The position numbers and the translations under genes are program-made. Under the pieces are notes generated by a model. That model ran no database searches. It was not told the DNA's origin and worked only from the letters and a program-made list of their open reading frames with translations. Source: Dendrophyllia cribrosa (lineage: Eukaryota; Cnidaria; Anthozoa; Scleractinia; Dendrophylliidae). Taken from it: a stretch of 64,000 nucleotides of DNA. Within the stretch, counting starts at the first letter, position 1. The number at the start of each line of letters is the position of its first letter. Location: assembly GCA_024195265.1 (NCBI GenBank), contig JAJLRJ010000002.1, positions 20,491,070-20,555,069 of the forward strand, written 5' to 3'. Positions 11,901 to 23,900 of this stretch are shown here, in pieces.

Positions 11901-14900
11901 TTAGCACAAGAAAACAAGAAAACGTGATGTTTGTTTTAAATGTTTGTTGTTTTAGAGTCTAAAGGGTGTTTTGTGTACCACAGGTATCCCAAAACAGCAA
12001 AATCATGTTTTTATCGTTTTTGTAGGCTTGTAGTGTCTTTTTCATTTGAAAAAGTTAGAGAATAGTGTTTTGTGATCATTTTGAGTTGAAATAATCAAAG
12101 TTTCTTTAAAATCCTATTGATTTATGCCTGGAAACATAAAAAAGCGAATTTTCCAGGACCTCTCGGCCAAGCGAGGAACGCCTGATAGAAATTGTATCGC
12201 TTCGCAAGCTCTACGTTTGCTGTAAGTTCTTCGCTTCATTTTGCATGAAAAAGTTGGTTGTTATCCTCGTTTTACTTCTTCAAAGACAATTTTGTCTTAG
12301 TAGGTAAGTTAAAGACTATTTAAACTTTGTTTTTAAAGCTTTTTGAGTTTGTTTCAGCTCGTTTTCGATTATCGTCCTGACTTTATTTTTTTTATTTGCA
12401 AACGTTTATAGTTGTAACTACTATGCAATTGAAATGGAAAACTGTTGTATCTGTGGAGGAGGTGATTTAGAAGATGGAAGTTCTGAGTTTGCAGTACTTA
12501 CCCAAAAGGGCTGTGATAAAATCAACGAGGTAGACAGTTCTATTGGTGCTCAACCTGGTCGTAAAGTCCATACGAAATGCCGCCTAGATCTCATCAGACC
12601 CCACAGCTATAAACAAGATGGAATGCCTAAGGCTAAAGATTCTTCTCCTGCAGTTAGACGTCGCTCAACTTCCCTCCCTTTTAATGTTCAAGAGCAGTGT
12701 ATTTTTTGTGGACTACCTGCTAAATACACTGGAAAAAAGAAGGGATATGACGTTATTCCTGTGCGAACAATGGAGTTTCAAGATACTGTATTGATGATAT
12801 GTAAAGAAAGGACTGATCCCTGGTCCCAGGTTGTACTTGGTCGACTAGAATACCTGAGAGATCTGCATGCATCAGACGCTGTTTATCATCAGACATGTAA
12901 CAGCAATTTTCGGACCGGAAAGGATATTCCTGCACAATACAGCAGCGATACGGACGATGGTGCAAAACGAACAAAAGTTCAAGGACGGCCTGTTGACACA
13001 GTAAGGAGCTCTGCTTTCGAAAACATCGTTCAATACTTGAGAGATAACGAAGAAGAACAGCTGACACTTAAAGATATCAGTAGTAAAATGGAAGAATACC
13101 TTGAAGGTACTAACGAGGAGCCTTATAGTGTTGCCTATTTAAAGAAAAAGCTTGAGGAACGCTTTGGTGATGAGATTGTGATAAGTACAATTAAGAAGAA
13201 GGCTAACGTAGTTACGCTGAGGAAAACGGTAGCATCAATACTACACGAATTCCATCTTGAGCCGAAAACCGAGGATGTCCGGGTAGAAGAATCGAGAATT
13301 ATCGAGACAGCTGCCATTTTGATCAAAAGTGAAATCCGGAGTAAGGAATCCACTGACGAACACTACCCAGAAAGTGCTGACATGTCTTCTGTGGAAACCG
13401 CCTTAGAGTTTGTGCCAGGTCTGTTGCAGACATTTTTAAGGATCGTGTTTGCTGGAAAAGATGTGAATTTGAAACTTGCTTCGATTGGTCAAGCAATAGT
13501 ACAGGCCTCACGGCCAAGAGCGATCATTGCACCACTGCAGCTCGGTCTTGGTGTGCAAATGCACCATCATTTCTCTTCGAAGTTTTTAATCGATTCGCTA
13601 AACGCTCATGGATTTTGTAGTTCTTATAGTACAGTGCAGAAATACCAACGAAGTGCAGCAGTTGCTCAAGGGACGGAGATTCCGGGATGGATACCAGGCC
13701 GATTTATGCAGTTTTCTGCAGACAATGTTGACCACAACTCTCGAACTCTGGATGGAACCGGCACTTTTCACGGAATGGGAATAATCGCTACCGTTATCCC
13801 AGGCACGAAATCAACCAAAGCCATCCCAAGAAGAGAGGTTAGATCTACTCAAATAGCTCAGACTGGTCGTATACCTATACTACACTACAACGGACCTCGC
13901 GAAGACCCCCAGAAGTTAGTTTATAGAGATCTAGAGAACTTAAAAGTGAAAGATCGGACTGCAAACTTGGACCTTCTTTGGAAACTAACTTTACCACTGT
14001 TGCGATCCCCCCGGCCAGGCTGGTCAGGGACGATGCAGAACGTATGCCTGGGAGCTCATCCCGGGAAGTCATCGATAGTTTTCCTCCCCATGATCGATAT
14101 GGATCCCGGTGACTTGACATGTATCAACTCCACGCTTACCTTCATCGCTGAGCAAGCAAGTCGATATGGCGTAACACCGATTGTAACATTCGATCAGCCG
14201 TTGTGGTGGAAGGCCCTCGCACTTATCCAGGACGAGCCCCGAGGAAGTAAACTGAAGTCTATAGTACTAAGATTAGGAGGACTACACATGGAAATGAGCT
14301 TCCTCGGGTGTATAGGCTATTTGATGTCAGGATCCGGAATAGAAGATCTTCTAGAACTCGTGTGTGCGAAAAATGCTATCACTCATATGCTGAGTGGAAA
14401 GGCTATAGCTAGAGCAGTCAGAGGCCACTTTCTTGTTGACGCTGCACTCAATGCATTGCTTGTATGCAACACCTTTGATCTATCTCTACCTGTGAATACC
14501 GTGAGCCAGAATCCAGCAAATGAAAACGACGTGCAAGACACTGTTGACGTGGAGCTAGACTTGAATGAGGAACGTGCTTCAGGATCGGATTCAGACACTG
14601 ATCTTGAACTGGTTAAAGTTCTGTATGGCCAAGTCATAGACAACCAACAAATGGCACAAGTGAGATCTTCAACAGCACTTGGCTCGGTAGCTAAGAAAAT
14701 CGAAGAGAAGAAAGTATCTTTACAGGACCACAGAACAGGTGTTTTGTGGCTGGAGTATATGAAGATGTTAGACATCCTGAGAAAGTTTATCAAGGGGGAG
14801 CGGACAGGCGACTGGAAACTCCACCTACAGGCTGTGTACGAGATGCTGCCTTATTTCGCTTCTGCAGGTCATAATCTTTATGCCAAGTCGGCATATCTCT

Positions 14901-17900
14901 ATCTTCAACACATGCAAGCTCTAGAGAGTACACATCCAGATGTCTACAAGAGCTTTGTGGATGGTTTACATGTTGTGCGGCGGAGTGATCGCGAGTGGGC
15001 TGGGTTATCTACAGATTTGGTCATTGAACAGGTAATGTAATACTTTTATACTAAAGTAATGCGCAAGCGAAAAAGAAACTAAAGTTGAATTCTGAACGCA
15101 GTACTTATTTGGGAGAGCTGATCAGATTACATTTTACCAAGTGCTTTGTTCATGCTTGGTCACCATTTTCTTTTTTTCGCACTTCTTAGGTCTTAATGAG
15201 GAGCGTGAAGACGACAGGCGGGCTGACCAGGGGACGAGGCATGACCGAGACGCAACGGTTGGTGTGGGTCATGTCCATGCCTATCTGTGCCGATGTGAAT
15301 AATGCCATGCAGAGCCTCACTGGAACCGACTACAGCACGAGTGAGCAGCATAACAGTACAGGTGGACAGCACAAAGACGCTTCGAAGGCAATGAAGGAAC
15401 GAGATTATGGCGATACCCTAAAGATCCTCGAGTACCTGTCTCTGAGAAGCCCGTTTAGCACTAACAAGTCTTTACGAAACATCGCGACCGGAGTAGTGGC
15501 AGAAGAGAGTGTCAACTGTGACAAGGCTAAAGAGGTGGGAGAGAAGATCATCCAGTCTATGCGTGGAAAGAAAGTTGATGAGTTTTCTTTCAAGAAGAAG
15601 AATCAAGCACTGACTCTTGCCTCCAGAACAGCAGTCCCATTCAGCGACGGATATGTACAAATAGACCCGCAACTTCTGATCCAGAGGCTTAGCTTTCTGG
15701 CCACCAGTGGCCGATACGAGGATCCTCAGGCCCTGTTCAAGTACGAGATGTCAAGCTATCCCAGCGCCTTGTTTGACAATTCTCTTCTTCCTAGGCAAGC
15801 CAACAAGTCTGTGTTAGCTGACGCCATATGGGCTCAAACGGAAAGCAAACAGACGGCACGCCCTGTAGGAGATCTGCACTATGTTGTGGATGGAGGCGCA
15901 CTTATCCATCGGGTCATATGGCCGCATGGGGTGACATTTGATGCTGTTTGTGCAATGTACGTTCAGTACGTGCAAGGGCGGTATGGAAATGCCACGATCG
16001 TCTTCGATGGCTATCAAGGTCCATCAACCAAGGGGTGTACACACCAACGGCGAGCTCCTACCAGTGCGCCACCCGTGGTATTCGACTCCGGTATGGTCAT
16101 TTCCCTGAAAAAGAAAGACTTCTTGTCCAACCAAGAAAACAAGCAGAGATTTATTAATCTCCTTGCAGAGAAGCTGAGGATTGCTGGTTGCACTGTTTTT
16201 CAAGCTCCTGGTGACGCCGACCTCCTCATTGTCCAGACCGCCGTACAAGTAGCACGGACTCATACCACTGTTCTTGTCGGTGACGATACTGACCTGCTTG
16301 TGCTACTGATTTACCATGGACAGATGGATGCGAGTGATCTTTTCTTTATCCCAGAGCCTAAGCAAAGATCGAAGAACCGCAGGGTGTGGAACATCAAGAA
16401 GACAAAGTCTGCATTGGGACTAGGCGTATGCACTCACATATTATTTGGGCATGCGCTTCTTGGTTCTGATACCACATCTCGGATCCATGGACTTGGGAAA
16501 CCAGTAGCCCTGCGCAAGCTCAAGACCGATGAGCATTTTCGTAATCAAGCCAGTGTCTTTGACAAAACAGCTGCAACAACGGATGAGGTGATGGCGGCGG
16601 GCGAGAGAGCTTTGGTGTCTATGTATAACGGGAAAGCTACAGAATCCCTCGACTCTTTGCGATACTCCCGTTATTGTCTGAAGGTTGCTACTGGCAATAC
16701 CTGTGTCCAGCCAGAAAGCCTTCCACCGACTTCTGCTGCTGCGCGCTTTCACAGCCTAAGAGTCTATCATCAGGTGCAGCAATGGAAAGGAACTGATCTA
16801 CCGCCACAAGAATGGGGATGGGAGATGAAGGGTGGAAACCTATCCCCGACACGCACCAACCTGCCTGCTGCCCATGCATCACTGCTGGAGATCATTCGCT
16901 GCAACTGCAAAACCGACTGCAGTACGCAAAGATGTTCCTGCCGAAAAAATGGCTTGGACTGCTCGGCTGCTTGTGGAGCATGCAAAGGTGTCAGCTGTGT
17001 CAACTCACCACAGCCAGAACTCACAGACAGTGAGGTGGACGGCAATAGAGTGTAGCGGGAGGCAACCAGCCAGTAGTAATCCTCATACCTATTACAAGTA
17101 TTGTTTTAATAGTAGCTTGTTCAGCATTTTTTGTGTAGTTGGGAAAATTACAGACAGACAAGGAACAGGTCAAAGAAGTTATGATCATTTACCCTCGTGA
17201 TGTAAAACGGTAATTGCTATCACCATGGCATTTGTTCCATAAAGTGAGGATTATTAGTAAGGGAAGAGGTCAAAACAACGGTACTTCATAAGTATCCAGT
17301 TTAGGGTCGATTTTTTAGCAAAATGCGATTTTTGACTCCAAATATCTCGGAACATAATCAACGTATTGAGAAGATAAGCCTATCAATGCGCTCTACACAC
17401 GCAGAGCAACGTATTTATGCAATAAATTTAAGTACCCCTATTATGTGCTTCGAGAAAATGAACCTCTGAAAAGGGGTGGGGTTGTACAACCCGCCACCCA
17501 CCACCTATTTCGACAAGACTGGATACCTAAGAATTTAGTTTTATCGACTGAGTCGATAAGGTAAATTGACCACCGTAAAAAGATTCAAATAGCTGACGTT
17601 TCGAGCGCTAGCCCTTCGTCGGAGCGAATCAAGGAATTGTGGGTAGTGTGTGGTTTTATATAGTAAGCGGTGGAGCTACGCTATTGGTGGAAATTTGGTG
17701 ACGTGAAAAACAAATGTAGATTAGTTGAATGAAAAGCGTTCGTTGATTCCGTGGGGTTTGAGAGTGCCGATTTGAAAGATGATTTTTTGTTCTAGGTTTT
17801 TACGGCTTTCTGTGTTACCCTGGTGTAGGGAAAGGCCGCAGATTGTCATGTGTTGTTTAGAATGGTTAGTAAGATTAAAATGGCGCGCGACTGGTTTACC

Positions 17901-20900
17901 TATCCAGTACCGTTGTTTTGACCTCTTCCCTAAAAGGTTGCCTTATTTCTAGAGCTTACCATTCGATTCAAAGTCTTAAGAGTGCAGAACTTTGCGAATG
18001 AATAATCTCAAATTCAGTCAAACACTTTTCGTTCTACTAGAAAGGAAAGAAAAAAAGAAGAAAAACAACAGGAAAAAATGAATATATTTCTCTGGCTTGG
18101 GTACCCTGTGGTGGGAATTTCTAAGAAATGCCGTTTTAACGTTACATTTTCGTGGGTTTTCAACATATTGTTTGCAAAACACTTAAATAACAGTTTATAC
18201 CCCCAAACAATCTGTATATTGCGGTAATTTTAATTAATATTGCATATTGTAATTTTTCCAGACTTGGGCACCCTGTGGTAAATTGATCAAAATCTTTAAG
18301 TCGGAATTTCTAGAAGTTCCACCAATGGAATTTTCTGGAATTTTTAGTATGTTACTAAGGTCACCTCAAACTGTCAATTGTGGGTAAAATAAATTCTGTT
18401 GCAATTAGTTCGATCTTGAACCACAGATTGACTGGACTAGGAAACCGCAAACGTGATCGGGTTTCAGATCAAACGTCCGCTCGCTTTAAAAAGCAGTTCG
18501 TCTGGACCATCTGGGTATATTGTCAGCCAAAACAGTTCTTTTTCTGCCTTCTTTCAACCGTTCTTTTCAGCGCGATCATACAACAGTTCTTTTCAGAGCT
18601 ATCCTTAACAGTTCTTATCAGAGCTATCCTTGAACAGTTCTTTTCAGAGCGAAAATTCAACATTATATTTCACGGTCCTTTCAACGGTTCTATTCAGAGC
18701 TATCCTACATCACACAACAGTTTTTCTCAGATCTAAAATTCAACTTCATTTCATTTTTTCTGTGCATAGCCCTCCAAGTCTTTTAAGTAGTTCTATTCAC
18801 CGCTATCCTGCGTTATCCCGATCTATTAATTGAACGCACTGGACCCTCTCGCCGTGTTGATTTGCATATAGAGCAATAGTACCGCCCCTCCCCCGATGAA
18901 GTGTTATTTTGTTAATCAGGCGCGGACGCCAAGCTACACTTTTGAATCTGGTGGACGATCCGTCGGTTGCACGCATAATGGCGAAGCGAAATGGTCAAGT
19001 TTGAGCTGGGAAATGAGCGATTCTCGGGCGGTTGCGATAAAGTTGGAAACCAGAGAGCAATGGATAGGTAACTACGTTGTGTACGGTCCTGCTGCTCGCA
19101 ATTTGGAGCGGATAAGTTCATTTATTGTAATTTTATTGGCTTTTTCGCGTTGAGCTTCGCTTTTCCAGTCGCCAGCCTTCCCTTCTTTTATAGTGGATAG
19201 TGGGGCGAGTGACAAAAGTGGTAAAAATGCATTAAAACCGGTTAGGACACATCAAGGGGCAATAAAGTAAAGGTAAGAAGTCTTTATTGTGTAATATTTT
19301 TGATTTTTCTATCGCTTCTCAATTCCGTGACAAATCGTATTTTTACCTATATTTCATTACTGTGTAGCGGCTTCGAATCTGCAATTTGATGTGACTCACA
19401 CACCACGGTTGGGCTGCCTGTGGCTCCATTAAAACCGTTTGGAGTAACGATTCGTTACTTTCAGAGTTGATGTAAGATTAGGGGAAAGACCGGGGTAAAT
19501 TCACAATGGCGCATCTTTCGGAATTCCACAGTATAAGTAGTACAGGTGATATGTTGTGACTATTAGTAATGGGTGCAACTGGTAATCAAAATCCTTCACT
19601 GTTGAAGGTAAGTATTTGGTTTTATTATATTGTAATTTCTATCCTTTAGCACCGAGTGCAGTGAGAAATGTCCAGGCCCGACCTTTGTCATCAAAATCAG
19701 TCGAAGTCAGTTGGACTGCACCCAACCAGACCAGAGGGACAATTCGGGCCTATACGGTGTATTACAAAGCAAGTGATGTAAGTAGTCTCAACTTCCACTT
19801 ACAGTGTGGGAGCGCGAATTCAATTGACGTGCACGTCTCTTTGCAAAGTTGAGCACGATGGAATGTAATCTTGTCGCTTCGTGTTTATCACAGGAGTATA
19901 AAGTTAGATACAAAATACGAAGATTTTATTCACTTTATTGCTTCAAACGTATCCACAGTTACGAAAATGATGATAAGAATTGTCGGTGATATCGTGCAAA
20001 CTTGTACAAACGTTTGTTGGGTGCTCACGGCAAGTGCTTTTGGTAAGGCGCGTCGCACTGTAATCTATTCACACCTAATCTATTTACGATGATAAATCAA
20101 AGGCTCCTAAGAGCCAACCCGTGAATAAGAACTGCTAACGCGTAACGCAATATCGCGGTAACCTTATGTTTTCACACTGACACGCGGTTCAATATCTTTT
20201 TAAAATTAAACGTAAGGATTTTTGACAAACGCAAAAAGAAAAATACAGTACATCACTTTCATAATGTTCAGTCCGAAGAAGAAAAAAAAAAAGTTGGTCC
20301 CGCACAAGTGAGATTCGAACCTCGGGCCTTTCGGCTGTCATTCCGCGCTTTAAACCACTCTGCCACCGTGATGACTGACATAGGACGGGATAAATTTAAT
20401 TACTTCAAGATAGATACGCATCAAAACGCGTGTCTCGGTTGAAAAATCCTCTTAGATCGATTTTAATGTTGCATTAAAGACTTCAAATGCGAAACATCTT
20501 TAAGCTGATTGTTGTTTATATTCGTTTACAACAATTTAGTTATTGTTATCGCTGGATTCACGTTATTCTTGTTACGAAACGCATTTGTAACAAAGCATTA
20601 CGTCACTAAGTTTACAGCTGATGGAAGGAGTGAGTGAGCGAGGGAGTGAGCGAGTGCTCATTTGCATATCTGTTTCCGTTACCGATAACCCGTTCATTAC
20701 GCATACGCGTAGTCACGGGTTAAAAACCAACCCTCTGACTTTTAAAAGGGTTGAAGTTCAAAATTTTATTTTGTTAATAAATCTAACAGCACCGCGAAAA
20801 AATGTTCCTTTTTCATTCATTTGAATGGTTACATCTTAAGAATTCACTCACAGAAGAAAACGTTTACACTACAAGACATGAATAACCGTTTGACTCTGAG

Positions 20901-23900
20901 AACAAATCAAAGGCTCCTACGAGGGAACTCATGAATACGAAACAACCTTCCAACACTCTCCTCTCCTCTTCACTATACGCGTTTTGCTCAACCGACTCCC
21001 CCCCCAACCCTTTGCGTCCAACTCCCCACCCTCCCCTCCCTCCAACGCCGTTCCCATGCATATTTTCCCCTGTGTGCCATACTCGTTCAACGCTTTGCGT
21101 ATTCACGAGTTAAAAATGGGTGATGTGTTTTGGCTGTTTCCCTGGGTGGGTACTCCCTATAGTGGGCTATACAGGGAAGCTTCACACGAAAATGGGTGCC
21201 ATTTTATCCTTGCAATATACGACAGGGTAGCGAAAATTGCTAGATTAATTTTAGTAGACGGATATCGATGGCACTTGAAATGCAGGAAAAGAGGATTGAT
21301 TTTAGTTGGTAGAACTTTTTTGAAAAAAATAATCTTGGTGCTGGGTCAATCTCGTCAATTGCCAAAATACTTCTCAATTTTGTAAATCTTGGTATTGTTT
21401 AGGTTAGTGTATTTTACATCAAGCGATCATTTTGGCTGGTATACTTAGGGTTTATGATTACTGAGTTTAGAATTTAAGCCCAAACACAGATCTTAATATA
21501 TATTACGGCAAGGCACAATTTGAAACCGGTCGGTTTTCACATTAAAAAAGGTTCATTCGTGTTGCTTTCGTAACTGCTTGACTGAGTCTGGATCGAAGTG
21601 CTCATCTCGAACTTGCGCTGGTAACTCGAACTGTCTTGATAAGTGGTAGAAATGATCCTAAAACACTGATTTAATTGTGTAGTGCACTGGAGAATCAAGA
21701 TAAGGCAGTTAATTTTGTCATTGTCATACGCACTGCATGAATGCACGATGTGGAAGTCCGGAAGTCCTTGTTGCATGCATGCCTCATATTCGGTTGTTGT
21801 TTATTTTCAGGGACAAGAGCAGAATGAGAGATTTTCCAATAACGACGTTACATTGGGAAAAATCACTGGTTTACAACCCAACACAAATTACACGATCTGG
21901 ATGGTTGCCTCAACTTCGGCAAAGAACGGAGAAAGATCCAGTGAAACGTCTGTCACTACTTGTAAGTTATGTTGAATGCTTACAACGATTGGCAAAATCT
22001 GGTCAATTCTTTTTTTTTTTTTTTTTTGCAATACGTACATGTAAAGATTGCCAAAAAGATATTCATAAGTTTACTATTTTATTTGATACTGACACTACAC
22101 AAAAAACAAATTCCCATTGGCGTTTGTTAAACCACTTATTGAAAGGAACCACATGCAGTTGTTCGTGTAATTATGGATCTTTCGATATTTAAATGTATAA
22201 TAGAGCAGTTTTCATTTGAGTGTCGTAAAACCAAAACCAAAGTAATTACTCTGACCAATCACAGCAGTCGTAAACAATCCAATGAACCAATCAGAGCTCG
22301 AAGCAATTACATGTCGCGGGCGCCAAGCGCGGGAAAACGCGTGCGAGCAAGTCACGATTGGTTTTGGTTTTACTTCTGATTGGTCGAGAAAGTGGCGCGA
22401 GATTTTTTAGCCAATCACAAAGCGTAGCAATGCAAAACCAAAGCAATTGTGTAATTACTTTCGACAGTCAATTGAAAACTGCTCTAATATTCCTAACTTG
22501 TTCTATAGTAATCCTTCAAGCAAAGAAAGTCTACTGATGACCAGCCTCCCAGTTGGCTTGACAGCGGCTTAGTTGGAAAGAGCCTTGCACCGGTACCGCA
22601 GGGTTATTGGACCAGTTACCAAGTTCAAGCCGGAATATTTTAAGATTTATTTGCAACCGTTGGGGTTCTTAAATCACTGCGAGGACCCTTTAGTGACAAT
22701 TCATACTTGCCAAGACCAATGACAGTGCTGTTATCTTTTATATCTTTTAGGGCCAAATGGATACACAGTTAAAACAAAGCAGTGTCTGGATTCTGATGGC
22801 TCCCCCACTTCTGAAGCCAACGTAACTCTGGCAGCTTGTGTTGAAAAGTGCAACGATAATTCCAGGTAAAATATATACATTTGCTTTATCTCACTATGTG
22901 CATTGTTTGGGCACAGCAGTATTTTATGTACTGTTTTAATTAAGCTGACCGTCCTTGTACTTTGTTCTGTGTCCATTGTAATCCGGTGTATAAAATATCT
23001 AGCACCGCGACTGGCCCGTGATTCCCCCGGAGTAAATTTTCAACCAGTCTGAAACAAAACTAAAATAAGTCGTTATTTGTCAAACGCCCTTTTTTCTTTT
23101 ATACCGGGATACTAAGGTGTAATACGACAATCTACTGTGTAATACTCTCGGATATTTTGCGTGTTCTCATTTCTTTATAAGGTAAAATGACATCACAGTC
23201 GAATGTTGAATAAGAATTCTATATTAGATGACGGAGACAGAGATATAACATGGACGGTACAAGTCATGCACATATTACCGACGTTAGTATGAACTTTATC
23301 AGGCAAAAAGCCTACTATATTTTAATTTTCGGATACTTCATTTGTTGGGAAGTTTGCGAGTTTGGTCCAAAAATTGATAGCCCTAAATTTTGATATAACT
23401 AAAACGTGGTAAGAGAAGCAAACTAAGAAATTATGAAACGTTATGTCATTTTTCATTCCGTTTAGGTGAGCACGCAGGCGCCTAAACGTGCGTTGCCATA
23501 TAGAATCTATTTCGATGTTCAGCGTTCCGTAAAATACGTTAACGTAATTTATTTTGTTGAAACCTGCACGTGCGTTCCAGATAGAATTGGAATTTAAAAT
23601 GTTGATTTTTGAGGAGAAGAGAAAACCGGAGTACCCAGAGAAAAACCTCTCGGAGCAGAGAGAAAACCAATAACAAACTCAACCCACATATGACCCCGGG
23701 ACCGAGGATCGAGCCCTGGCTACATTGGTGGGAGGCGAGTGCTCTCACCACTACGCCATCCCTGCTCTCTGAGCATTTAATACTCACTACTCACTATATT
23801 CTTTTCCTATCCAGCTGCAAATCGTTTGATTATGGACGTGGATACAACAAGGATGGTTCATTCCAAAGTGAGCTTTACATGAAGGGTGTTGGCCAATGCA

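Larger units (their letters stand above)
11064..19424 (+). mobile_element. 8.4-kb long-TIR DNA transposon with DDE-like and XPG-like nuclease protein
   Basis: Left TIR about 11064-11633, right TIR about 18829-19424 (inverted). They are nearly identical except for a ~32-bp insert in the right copy around 19369-19400. A second inverted block follows inside (11730-11830 versus 18265-18357). The element encodes one spliced protein (12434-17055) and a 5' UTR intron. The outer edge is uncertain by about 30 bp: a weak CCAAACG match extends to 11039 and 19443, and no clean target duplication was found. The XPG-like nuclease recalls Academ-type transposons, some lineages of which carry an XPG nuclease; this assignment rests on architecture only. 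It lies in intron 2 of the GPI-protein gene, in the same orientation. Confidence 0.85.
19778..21810. other. Intron 3 of copy 2
   Basis: Holds a repeat shared with 33656-33765 (20097-20205), a tRNA-like element (20298-20375), a C-rich block (about 20990-21060) similar to 41560-41650, and a fragment of the G-tract element family (21150-21240: GGGTACTCCCTATAGTGGG). No gene seen. Confidence 0.55.

Noticed and set aside
14383..14793. 136-codon minus-strand frame
   Set aside because: Shadow of the transposon protein frame on the + strand; no domain or splice logic of its own.
15196..17055. Second transposon frame as an independent gene
   Set aside because: Acceptor at 15188-15189 and donor at 15032 make it continuous with frame 1 in phase 0; kept as one spliced protein.
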